From: Verrucomicrobia bacterium UBA6775
Lineage (GTDB): Bacteria; Verrucomicrobiota; Verrucomicrobiia; Limisphaerales; UBA1096
Assembly: GCA_002453165.1 (NCBI GenBank)
Contig: DKGH01000192.1
Location: 1-7,581 of the forward strand
Direction of reading: 5' to 3'
DNA: 7,581 bases
Under the pieces are notes generated by a model, which saw only the letters and a list, made by a program, of their open reading frames with translations, ran no database searches and was not told where the DNA came from. Below, piece after piece: positions 1-5,727 of this stretch. A program made the position numbers and the translations under genes. Every line of letters starts with the position of its first letter. The first letter of the stretch is position 1.

Positions 1-1673
1 GTAAATACCAAAGTGTCTTTGCCCAAACTAATATGTAATTTTAGTTTGTCTGGTTTTTTCATATCACCAGATAATGATGTTTCTAAATTGCTCCCTTCAA
101 TACTATAATCTATACCTCCAAGTTCCATTCTAGTCATGAAATTTCCTGTTCGCACTCTCGCATCTCCGAGTCTTTCTTTTTGTACATTTAGTCTGTATAA
201 AAAGCCTCTTCCGTCCCAGTCTCCTTTGGCCAGTAGACGATCACTTTTAGATTCAGCTCTTTTTTGAAAGAAAATTCTTTCCCGTTCACCTGGTTTGTTT
301 TCACGAAACCATTCTGCTGCCTCATATAATTCTTTGCCTTTCTCTTGACTAGTCTGCTGGCCATCATTGTCGTAACCTACAGGTGTGCTGGAATAATTGT
401 CAGAATCATCTAATTCAATTTCACCACTCTCCACACCCTCTTTATATCTTTTCAAGATTTCTTCATTCGCAAGATTTAAAGCTTCATCCGCTGAAAACCC
501 ATAAATTCGAAGCTTTTTCCCGTCTTCGCTTGGCCATATTTTAAGTTTACTTCCTTTTAATCCATCGAGCCTTGACCAAATACCGCGCATTTCTTTTGCT
601 GACTTAATATCGACATAATTTTTCTTTGTTTCACGTAATGAAGCATTTAATGCAAATTTCCAGCGTCCCACAATGAGATCACGTCCGTATAATTTAGATT
701 TACCTGTCCTTAAGAAACCCTCTTCTTCATCTGTTAAATCCTTGATAAAAGCACCCAAACGTTTGGCTTCATCAGAGCCCGGTTCTATGGTCTTCAACTC
801 CTCATATCGGTTGTTCACAGCAGCAACAACATCGCTGTTTGAGAGTATTTGATCCAAGGTAAGTGCGTCGTTTGACTTCCACATATGATAAAGCGAATCT
901 CCGTCACCCTCACTGCCACCTGTTGACCCTGAATCATCTTCATAGGATTCACCATAAGAATTATCCGAAGAATCTTCGGAGGAATCATCTTCCGAGTCAC
1001 CAATTAATGACCTAATTTCAGGATCATAACGCAACGCATAGAATCCTGGGTAAGCTGTCATCAAATCCTGCATTTTTCTACCGCGATCATTCCAAATCAA
1101 CAAAAGGGCATCTCGAATCTCGTAATGGAGATCAGGAGTCGTGTCGTAAGCGGCGGCGATTTTTAGGAAAGGGGTATCGTCTAGTTGCACGCGAGACTCG
1201 TTGAGCATTGCCAACATCCCCTCATCACCATCCTCCTGTTGGAACGGCACTGTGAAGTTGCCCAGACGGTAGATGATCGCCAGCATCATTACGGAGTAGA
1301 CCGTCGCAGTGATTAGGCCTGTGCAGAAGCCGAATTTGCGGTTCATCCCCTTGTAACTGTCGATCTGGAATTCATCCCAGCGATCGGCCAGTCGTTTGCG
1401 GATGATGATGCTCACCACCAACCCGACGATGGCAAACAGCAGCGCGATAGTGATAAAGCCAGCTACAGTGGGAACTACACGATGCCAGAACGGAAAATCG
1501 CCGATGGGCCACTTGTCCGCCAGCCAGCCATAGGCAAACCCTCCGAATGCGCCCGAGAAGTTTATGGCGATAATGACGCCCAACAGCGTGATGACCCCAT
1601 TTACCCCACCCTTGAAATAGCCTTCAACAGCTAGGATCAGAAACAGCAGTCCGATAAGTAGATAAATCCACAT
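1..1673 (-). CDS. CvpA-like membrane protein with long acidic-linker C-terminal region (partial, cut by left edge)
   Basis: An open frame runs without a stop from ATG at 1673 to the left edge: 557 codons with no end visible. Residues 1-137 hold four hydrophobic segments (about 2-18, 24-42, 66-92, 112-137), with a GYFKGG loop after the first. That is the layout of the CvpA (colicin V production) inner-membrane family. Residues 226-259 are an Asp/Glu/Ser/Gly-rich linker. Residues 334-390 and 484-557 contain two G-x-W starts (GRWKF, GDWDG), each followed by alternating charged and hydrophobic residues, which may be a soluble beta-rich, lipocalin-like domain; this is inference. CvpA proteins usually end near 160-200 residues, so most of this chain is extra. 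The first 500 bp are about 50-65% GC, but the part coding the tail falls to 27-48%. The gene starts 58 bp after the tatD stop, so co-transcription is likely. The membrane topology is secure; the molecular role is unknown. Confidence 0.8.
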   Translation of the reverse strand, partial: MWIYLLIGLLFLILAVEGYFKGGVNGVITLLGVIIAINFSGAFGGFAYGWLADKWPIGDFPFWHRVVPTVAGFITIALLFAIVGLVVSIIIRKRLADRWDEFQIDSYKGMNRKFGFCTGLITATVYSVMMLAIIYRLGNFTVPFQQEDGDEGMLAMLNESRVQLDDTPFLKIAAAYDTTPDLHYEIRDALLLIWNDRGRKMQDLMTAYPGFYALRYDPEIRSLIGDSEDDSSEDSSDNSYGESYEDDSGSTGGSEGDGDSLYHMWKSNDALTLDQILSNSDVVAAVNNRYEELKTIEPGSDEAKRLGAFIKDLTDEEEGFLRTGKSKLYGRDLIVGRWKFALNASLRETKKNYVDIKSAKEMRGIWSRLDGLKGSKLKIWPSEDGKKLRIYGFSADEALNLANEEILKRYKEGVESGEIELDDSDNYSSTPVGYDNDGQQTSQEKGKELYEAAEWFRENKPGERERIFFQKRAESKSDRLLAKGDWDGRGFLYRLNVQKERLGDARVRTGNFMTRMELGGIDYSIEGSNLETSLSGDMKKPDKLKLHISLGKDTLVF

Positions 1674-1731
1674 GGCGCCGAAACCTAAACCCGGTTGGGC
1701 CAAAAATCACGCGGTTTTTTCAACAAAACGC

Positions 1732-2538
1732 CTACTCGAGACCCTTAAAAAACGCCCTCGTCGTGGCGCAGGTTGCCTCGGACAACGCCTCCCGCGTCAC
1801 CCCCAGCGTCTCTGCAGCCACCTCGCTGATCTCGCGCACGTACGCCGGTTCGCAGCGTTTGCCCCTGTACGGCACCGGTGCTAGGAACGGTGCGTCGGTC
1901 TCCAGCATCAGCTTGTCGAGCGGCACCGAAGCCATCGATTCGCGCACTTCCGCCGCGTTTTTGAATGTGCTCACCCCGGTAAAACTGACGATGGAACCAA
2001 GCGCGAGCACACGCCTGACCGCCTCCGGATTGTCCACAAAACAGTGGAACACCCCGTGCACCCGGTCGGCAAACGGCTCGAACACCTCCATGCACGGCTC
2101 GAACGCCGCCCGCTGGTGAATTACCACACTCAGCCCCAGCTCAGCAGCGACCTCGAGTTGCTGCCGGAACAACTGCACCTGCCTTGCCTTGAACGCCTCG
2201 TCCTCATCCTCCGTGCCGCCGCGCGTGCTCGGCAGCCGGTAATGGTCGATACCAATCTCGCCGATGGCCACCACCTTGGGCTGCTTGGCCAAGCGCTCCA
2301 GTTCAGCGCGCACATCGTCTGGTGCCGCCATGCAGTCGTTGGGATGCCAGCCGACCGCGGCGAACACACCGTCGAACCGCTTGGCCAAGTCGATCGCCCT
2401 CTGGCTGCTCTCGAGGTCGGTGGCGATGGTGACGATCCTCGTGATCCCGGCGTCCGCCGCCCGCTGCACCACCCCGGGCAATTCGTCGGCGAAATCGGGA
2501 AAATCCAAATGAGCGTGTGTGTCGTAAAATTCCGGCAT
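1732..2538 (-). CDS. tatD: TatD family metal-dependent hydrolase (DNase/deoxyribonuclease-type)
   Basis: A complete 268-residue protein, the usual TatD length. All metal-site motifs of this amidohydrolase-fold family are present: His8 and His10 in DTHAHLDF, Glu94 in GEIGIDHYR, His141 in VVIHQRAAFE, His165 in GVFHCFVDN and Asp215 in LETDAPFLAP. The signature PYRGKRCEPAYV follows at 223-234. The family comprises cytoplasmic metal-dependent hydrolases, several shown to be 3'-5' exonucleases active on DNA or RNA; the substrate here is not readable from sequence. I chose ATG at 2538 because it places MPEFYDTHAH at the N-terminus as in homologues. An in-frame TTG at 2586 would add 16 residues translated from a palindromic repeat. 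No clear Shine-Dalgarno precedes the ATG. Two copies of the dispersed TTGGCCAA palindrome lie in the gene, both read as Leu-Ala-Lys. The CvpA-like gene follows downstream; clpX is divergent. Confidence 0.93.
   Translation of the reverse strand: MPEFYDTHAHLDFPDFADELPGVVQRAADAGITRIVTIATDLESSQRAIDLAKRFDGVFAAVGWHPNDCMAAPDDVRAELERLAKQPKVVAIGEIGIDHYRLPSTRGGTEDEDEAFKARQVQLFRQQLEVAAELGLSVVIHQRAAFEPCMEVFEPFADRVHGVFHCFVDNPEAVRRVLALGSIVSFTGVSTFKNAAEVRESMASVPLDKLMLETDAPFLAPVPYRGKRCEPAYVREISEVAAETLGVTREALSEATCATTRAFFKGLE
2283..2294. repeat. Dispersed palindrome, copy in tatD (12 bp)
   Basis: Perfect 12-bp palindrome GCTTGGCCAAGC inside tatD. The tatD frame reads the core as TTG GCC AAG (Leu83-Ala84-Lys85). 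Confidence 0.85.
2380..2389. repeat. Dispersed palindrome, second copy in tatD (10 bp)
   Basis: Perfect CTTGGCCAAG, preceded by CG so that the left arm is the full CGCTTGG. It is read as Leu51-Ala52-Lys53 of tatD. Confidence 0.85.
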
Positions 2539-2539
2539 G

Positions 2540-2565
2540 GCTTGGCCAAGCGCTTGGACAAGCGC
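2540..2565. repeat. Tandem palindrome pair immediately upstream of the tatD start
   Basis: A perfect GCTTGGCCAAGC (2540-2551) is directly followed by a second unit GCTTGGACAAGC (2552-2563) that differs by one central base. The junction forms a further palindrome around AAGCGCTT. On the minus strand the pair ends one base before the tatD ATG, where a ribosome binding site would be expected, so it could affect tatD translation or act as an operator. That role is inference. It belongs to the same dispersed repeat family seen across the window. Confidence 0.8.
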
Positions 2566-2607
2566 TCCCCGACATCCTACCCCCAAACAAACCGATTGTC
2601 ATTTGTC

Positions 2608-2635
2608 TTCAAATTTTCCCAGCAGATGCTATAGT
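2608..2635 (+). promoter_or_regulatory. Predicted sigma-70-type promoter for the clpX-like gene
   Basis: The -10 hexamer TATAGT (2630-2635) matches TATAAT at 5 of 6 bases and is preceded by TGC, giving an extended -10 element (TGCTATAGT, 2627-2635). A weak -35, TTCAAA (2608-2613, 4 of 6), sits 16 bp upstream. Transcription would begin near 2642, leaving a leader of about 28 nt with a strong Shine-Dalgarno (AAGGAGAG, 2657-2664) 8 nt before the ATG at 2671. This was judged by eye, and the Verrucomicrobiota consensus is assumed to resemble the standard one. Confidence 0.5.
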
Positions 2636-2670
2636 TCTTTTTGCGGTTGATATCGCAAGGAGAGATGAAC

Positions 2671-4218
2671 ATGAGTGGACCGACTTCACCGGAGGAATTT
2701 CAAAAACAGATGCAGGACTTCCTGCAAAAGCAGTTCAAGTCATTCGGCAGTCCCGGCTTTGCCGGTTCGCAGCCGTCCGGCACCGACGAGGAAACCAAGC
2801 CGGAGACCCAGCGCAATGACTTCAGTTTTGCCTACAAGCCAAGGGACGTAAAAGCCCATCTCGACCGCTATGTCATCAAGCAGGACGAAGCCAAGAAGGT
2901 GTTGAGCGTGGCGTTGTGCGACCACTACAACGCCGTGCGCGAGGCGTTCGACGGGAAAGAACAGAGCCACTACACCAAGCAAAACGTCATGCTGATGGGG
3001 CCAACCGGCGTCGGGAAAACGTACCTCATTCGCAGCATCGCCGAGCTGATCGGTGTGCCGTTCGTCAAGGCCGATGCCACCAAGTTTTCCGAGACCGGCT
3101 ACGTCGGCGGCGATGTCGAGGATCTCGTCCGCGACCTCGTGCGGCAGGCCGACGGCGATGTCGAACGCGCCCAGTATGGGATCATTTACATCGACGAAAT
3201 TGACAAGATCGCCTCCTCCTCCGAGCAACACGGCGGCCGCGACGTGAGCGGCCAGGGCGTACAGACCACCCTGCTCAAGTTGATGGAGGAAACCGAGGTG
3301 CCGGCCCGCGCCCCGCACGACATGGCCGGCCAGATCCAGGCGATGATGGACGGCGCGCGAGGCGGCAAAAAAGGCGGCAACACAATCAACACGAAACACA
3401 TCCTGTTCGTCGTGAGCGGCGCGTTCGCGCATCTCGACAAGATTGTGGATCGGCGGTTGAAGGAGTCCACCATCGGCTTCGCCGGCGGCGAACAGGACGA
3501 TGTCGAGGGCGATCGCATCCTTGAGCACGCCAAGACGCCGGACTTCATCAAGTACGGTTTCGAGCCGGAGTTCATCGGCCGCCTCCCGGTGCGCGTGGTC
3601 TGCCACCCTCTGAGCGTCGATGACCTCGAGCAAATCCTCAAGACCAGCGAAGGCAGCATTGTCCGGCAATATCGTCAGTCGTTCGCTGCGTATGGCATTC
3701 GCGCGAACTTTGAGGATGCCGGCCTGCGGCGCATCGCCGAGCTGGCGATCGAGGAGGAAACCGGCGCACGCGGCCTGATGACGGTCTGCGAAAAAGTGTT
3801 TCGCGACCTCAAGTTCGAGCTGCCTTCGTCACGCGTAAAGGAATTTCCCGTCGATGGTGGCCTCGTCAATGATCCACGCGGGACGATGGAAACACTTTTG
3901 GCCAACGCTCCCGAGCAGGATGAGGAAGAGGTCGATGACACGCTGCAGCAATTCGCCGAATCGTTCTCGGCCCAGCACGGGTTGACCATTCTGTTCACCG
4001 ATGATGCGCGCAAGGAACTCACCCGCTTGGCCAGGGCGTCCTCACTGAGTGTGTTCGACTTTTGCAAGGATCACTTCCGCGACCTGCATTTTGGTCTGAA
4101 ATTGATCTCCGGCAACACCGGCCAGACCGAGTTTGAATTGGACAAATCGTTCGCCGAAAACCCGGACACCGCACTCAGCCAACGCGTCGTCGCCAGCTAC
4201 AACGAAAAGAAATCCTGA
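2671..4218 (+). CDS. clpX: ClpX-like AAA+ protein unfoldase lacking the zinc-binding domain, with extended C-terminus
   Basis: A 515-residue protein (E. coli ClpX is about 424). Start ATG 2671 is chosen for its ideal spacing from AAGGAGAG; ATG 2665 and TTG 2641 are too close to or upstream of it. Visible ClpX marks: the linker motif LDRYVIKQDEAKKVLSVAL (64-82, with Lys where ClpX normally has Gly), Walker A GPTGVGKT (110-117), pore loop GYVG (143-146), Walker B with Asp175-Glu176, the ClpP-docking IGF tripeptide (268-270), EFIGRLP with the arginine finger Arg304, and sensor-2 GARGL (365-369). The N-terminal four-cysteine zinc domain that binds substrates and adaptors is absent, replaced by a Gln-rich 50-residue leader. 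The pore-loop-2 region is about 11 residues longer than in E. coli. Residues 436-480 resemble the small domain at 341-387, so the C-terminus may be a degenerate duplication. Role: ATP-driven unfolding, probably feeding ClpP. It could be a paralogue beside a standard ClpX elsewhere; no clpP is in view. Confidence 0.88.
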   Translation: MSGPTSPEEFQKQMQDFLQKQFKSFGSPGFAGSQPSGTDEETKPETQRNDFSFAYKPRDVKAHLDRYVIKQDEAKKVLSVALCDHYNAVREAFDGKEQSHYTKQNVMLMGPTGVGKTYLIRSIAELIGVPFVKADATKFSETGYVGGDVEDLVRDLVRQADGDVERAQYGIIYIDEIDKIASSSEQHGGRDVSGQGVQTTLLKLMEETEVPARAPHDMAGQIQAMMDGARGGKKGGNTINTKHILFVVSGAFAHLDKIVDRRLKESTIGFAGGEQDDVEGDRILEHAKTPDFIKYGFEPEFIGRLPVRVVCHPLSVDDLEQILKTSEGSIVRQYRQSFAAYGIRANFEDAGLRRIAELAIEEETGARGLMTVCEKVFRDLKFELPSSRVKEFPVDGGLVNDPRGTMETLLANAPEQDEEEVDDTLQQFAESFSAQHGLTILFTDDARKELTRLARASSLSVFDFCKDHFRDLHFGLKLISGNTGQTEFELDKSFAENPDTALSQRVVASYNEKKS

Positions 4219-4247
4219 CCCAAGCTGCTTAGGATTTCGACCTTAGA

Positions 4248-4268
4248 GCCAAGCGCTTGGCCAAGCGC
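4248..4268. repeat. Dispersed palindrome, extended copy downstream of clpX
   Basis: The perfect 16-bp palindrome GCGCTTGGCCAAGCGC (4253-4268) overlaps a second perfect palindrome, GCCAAGCGCTTGGC (4248-4261), giving a run of alternating half-sites. It begins 30 bp after the clpX stop. It could fold into a short stem, but no T-run follows and there is no loop, so a rho-independent terminator is not supported. Confidence 0.85.
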
Positions 4269-4340
4269 AAAACCATTAAATTGGGACGCAGATGAACGCG
4301 GCTTTTCAGGATCAAATCGATTCGCGAAACCCATGCCCGT

Positions 4341-4410
4341 TGCGATTTAGGTAGGGACGGCTGTCCCCAGCCGTCCTAAGCCTCTTCAAATAAGATCACC
4401 TTAAATCGCA
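4341..4410. repeat. Nested inverted repeat (stem within stem), 70 bp
   Basis: Outer arms TGCGATTTA (4341-4349) and TAAATCGCA (4402-4410) are perfect 9-bp complements; the pairing extends inward to GGT/ACC with one bulged T. Inside lies a second hairpin, TAGGGACGGCTG (4352-4363) against CAGCCGTCCTA (4368-4378), with one bulged G and loop TCCC. The architecture resembles REP/BIME-type or MITE-like dispersed elements. Neither coding capacity nor a T-tract is present. Confidence 0.65.
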
Positions 4411-4438
4411 GAGGCAAGGAACAACGCGAAGTGGAATT

Positions 4439-4490
4439 CAAATTCGATATTCGAATTTGTTTAGGATTTCGAAATTCGTATTTCGAATTT
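4439..4490. repeat. AT-rich TTCGAA palindrome cluster at the 3' end of the dehydrogenase
   Basis: Three overlapping or adjacent inverted repeats: CAAATTCGA-TAT-TCGAATTTG (4439-4459, 9-bp arms), the perfect palindrome ATTTCGAAAT (4466-4475), and AAATTCG-TATTT-CGAATTT (4472-4490, 7-bp arms). The last arm overlaps the first two bases of the dehydrogenase stop codon as read from the left. These could mark the transcript end for the minus-strand gene, or be a dispersed repeat that inserted against it. Confidence 0.6.
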
Positions 4491-5232
4491 AATACGTTGC
4501 TCGTCCGCCGGAGATGTCAAACACCGCACCGGTGCTGAACGACACCTCATCCGACGAAAGCCAGGCGATCATCGCGGCCACTTCCGCAGCCTGCCCCACG
4601 CGACCCATCGGGATTTTCGAAAGCATGTAGTCGATGTGCGCCTGCGTGCACTGCTTGAGGATTTCCGTCTCGATCACCGCCGGCGTGATACAGTTTACCC
4701 GCACGTTGGTGTCGGACAACTCTTTGCCGAGCGACTTGGTCAACCCGATGACTCCGGCCTTGGCCGCGCTGTAGTGCGAAGCCGTGGGATTCCCCTCCTT
4801 GCCGGCGATCGAGGCCACGTTCACGATGCGCCCCCAGCCGGCCTCGAGCATGCCCGGCACAAACGCTCGGCAGCAGAGGAACACACCGTATAGATCGATA
4901 TCCATCACGTCGCGCCACTCTTCCGGAGTGCATTCCCAGAGCATTTTGTTGACGCCCGCGATGCCTGCGTTGTTGACGAGGATGTCGATGTGGCCGTGCC
5001 GCCCAAGCGCCTGACCAGCCGCTGTGTCGACCGAGTCCGGCTTGGCCAACTCCACCGTGTCGCTGGTGATTTCGCCAAACCCGTCGAGCTTCGCCTTGGC
5101 CTCGTCTATCGCCGCCTGGTCGCGATCCCAAATCACGCACCGTGCCCCGTCCTTGAGCAGTCGTTCCACCGTGGCAAACCCAATCCCGCGGGCGCCGCCG
5201 GTCACCAATGCCGTCTTTCCCTGTAAACTCAT
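4489..5232 (-). CDS. Short-chain dehydrogenase/reductase (SDR), FabG-like
   Basis: A complete 247-residue classical SDR, the standard length. The Rossmann motif TGGARGIG is at 11-18; an acidic residue after strand 2 (Asp36 in VIWDRDQ) suggests preference for NAD(H) over NADP(H). NNAG lies at 87-90, and the catalytic triad is Ser141 (VNVASIAG), Tyr154 and Lys158 (YSAAK). The position usually held by the fourth catalytic residue, Asn, appears to be Asp113 (DIDLYGVF), a variant also seen in some active SDRs. The C-terminus ends FDISGGRATY, typical of soluble sugar-alcohol or 3-oxoacyl-type SDRs. The substrate cannot be assigned, so no gene symbol is given. The protein is cytoplasmic; the start ATG at 5232 fits the family N-terminus (MSLQGKTALVTGG), though no strong Shine-Dalgarno is seen. 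It lies 36 bp downstream of a small unknown gene on the same strand. One TTGGCCAA copy lies inside it. Confidence 0.93.
   Translation of the reverse strand: MSLQGKTALVTGGARGIGFATVERLLKDGARCVIWDRDQAAIDEAKAKLDGFGEITSDTVELAKPDSVDTAAGQALGRHGHIDILVNNAGIAGVNKMLWECTPEEWRDVMDIDLYGVFLCCRAFVPGMLEAGWGRIVNVASIAGKEGNPTASHYSAAKAGVIGLTKSLGKELSDTNVRVNCITPAVIETEILKQCTQAHIDYMLSKIPMGRVGQAAEVAAMIAWLSSDEVSFSTGAVFDISGGRATY
5042..5049. repeat. Dispersed palindrome core in the dehydrogenase (8 bp)
   Basis: Perfect TTGGCCAA, flanked C/C so only 8 bp are symmetric. It is read as Leu62-Ala63-Lys64 of the dehydrogenase. Confidence 0.7.
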
Positions 5233-5268
5233 GAAGTGCCGCAGAGATACGGTGTCGATGCCGGAAGA

Positions 5269-5565
5269 TCAACGGAAATCACGCACCACCACCCCGGCGA
5301 CATAGTCGAGAATCTCCGGGAACGGATAGTCCGCATCGTCCACCCGCCGGGCCAGTCGGGCGCGCTGGGCTGCAAACTCAGCCTCAGCCTGCGCCTCGAC
5401 CTTTTCCCAGTCCACCGCGTACTCAAACGACACCTTGCCAGACCCCGCCACAGCACGGCGCCCGCCGGTCTCCATCTGCCCGTTGCCGGGAATTGGACGG
5501 ATACCGCCGTTGTTATCAAGCTGTTCGTTCGACACACGCATAGTCAGGACGCAATCCAACGCCAT
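5269..5565 (-). CDS. Small protein of unknown function (98 residues)
   Basis: I do not recognise this protein. It is the best candidate in the 5233-5727 stretch. The C-terminal half has a protein-like composition: a charged, probably helical stretch at 53-75 (DWEKVEAQAEAEFAAQ and following) and a hydrophobic-acidic end with PFPEILDYVAGVVV (81-94). Competing frames over the same DNA are rich in Arg, Trp and Ser and look like shadows. It has no signal peptide, membrane segment, Cys/His metal motif or recognisable fold. The start is uncertain: ATG 5565 gives 98 residues, ATG 5541 (Met9) and ATG 5475 (Met31) are alternatives, and none has a clear Shine-Dalgarno. It ends 36 bp before the dehydrogenase start on the same strand, so the two may be translated from one transcript. 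It could also be the remnant of a longer gene. Confidence 0.55.
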   Translation of the reverse strand: MALDCVLTMRVSNEQLDNNGGIRPIPGNGQMETGGRRAVAGSGKVSFEYAVDWEKVEAQAEAEFAAQRARLARRVDDADYPFPEILDYVAGVVVRDFR

Positions 5566-5652
5566 GTTCTGGGTGACACGTCCGTGTGTCTGAAGCCGAC
5601 TGCAAATCGCTGATTTTCAGTCAGTTAAATCCGGCTCAAAAGTGGAGCCTGG

Positions 5653-5686
5653 TGGAGCGTGAGTCGAATCCATTCGACCCGCTCCA
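5653..5686. terminator. Long imperfect hairpin downstream of the cytochrome gene (possible terminator)
   Basis: Outer arms TGGAGCG (5653-5659) and CGCTCCA (5680-5686) enclose inner arms GTCGAAT (5663-5669) and ATTCGAC (5672-5678), separated by a 3/1 internal loop; the tip is only CC, so the last pair would open. It begins 42 bp past the cytochrome stop on the minus strand. A smaller stem, GGCTC/GAGCC (5633-5649, loop of 7), follows with TTTT in its loop. No T-run directly follows the large stem, so a rho-independent terminator is possible but not classical; it might instead stabilise the mRNA end. Confidence 0.4.
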
Positions 5687-5727
5687 ACTGAATCATCGGC
5701 AGCAGGCGGGGATTCTTTAGCAAAAAA

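Larger units (their letters stand above)
4219..4488. other. Repeat-rich convergent intergenic region (clpX / short-chain dehydrogenase)
   Basis: No gene is visible in this 270-bp spacer where clpX and the dehydrogenase converge. It is a mosaic of repeats: a 12-bp direct repeat TTAGGATTTCGA at 4229-4240 and 4461-4472, the extended TTGGCCAA palindrome (4248-4268), a GGGACGCAGATGAACGCGG stretch (4283-4301) of the kind I associate with dispersed intergenic repeats in related genomes (from memory, not checked), a nested inverted repeat (4341-4410), and AT-rich TTCGAA palindromes running into the dehydrogenase stop. Termination of both genes presumably occurs here, but no classical terminator stands out. 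Confidence 0.6.

Noticed and set aside
2539..2586. TTG start adding 16 residues to TatD
   Set aside because: The added residues are a translation of the tandem palindrome and flank, and the family normally begins at the MPEFYDTHAH equivalent.
2044..2634. A 196-codon plus-strand open frame antisense to tatD
   Set aside because: It is opposite the intact metal-site motifs of TatD and has no recognisable domain.
2641..2670. TTG start at 2641 or ATG at 2665 for the clpX-like gene
   Set aside because: The strong AAGGAGAG at 2657-2664 is correctly spaced only for ATG 2671; the TTG would place the ribosome binding site inside the coding region.
2740..3669. A 309-codon minus-strand open frame antisense to the clpX-like gene
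   Set aside because: It lies wholly opposite strong ClpX motifs; long antisense frames arise from GC-rich third positions, and its translation has no recognisable domain.
4248..4268. Palindrome after clpX as a rho-independent terminator
   Set aside because: The stem has no loop and no T-run follows; the same sequence occurs inside genes, so it is better explained as the dispersed repeat.
5236..5613. A 125-codon plus-strand open frame and a 102-codon minus-strand frame over the small unknown gene
   Set aside because: Their translations are rich in Arg, His, Trp and Ser with no coherent pattern; the 98-residue minus-strand frame has the more protein-like composition and fits the operon direction.
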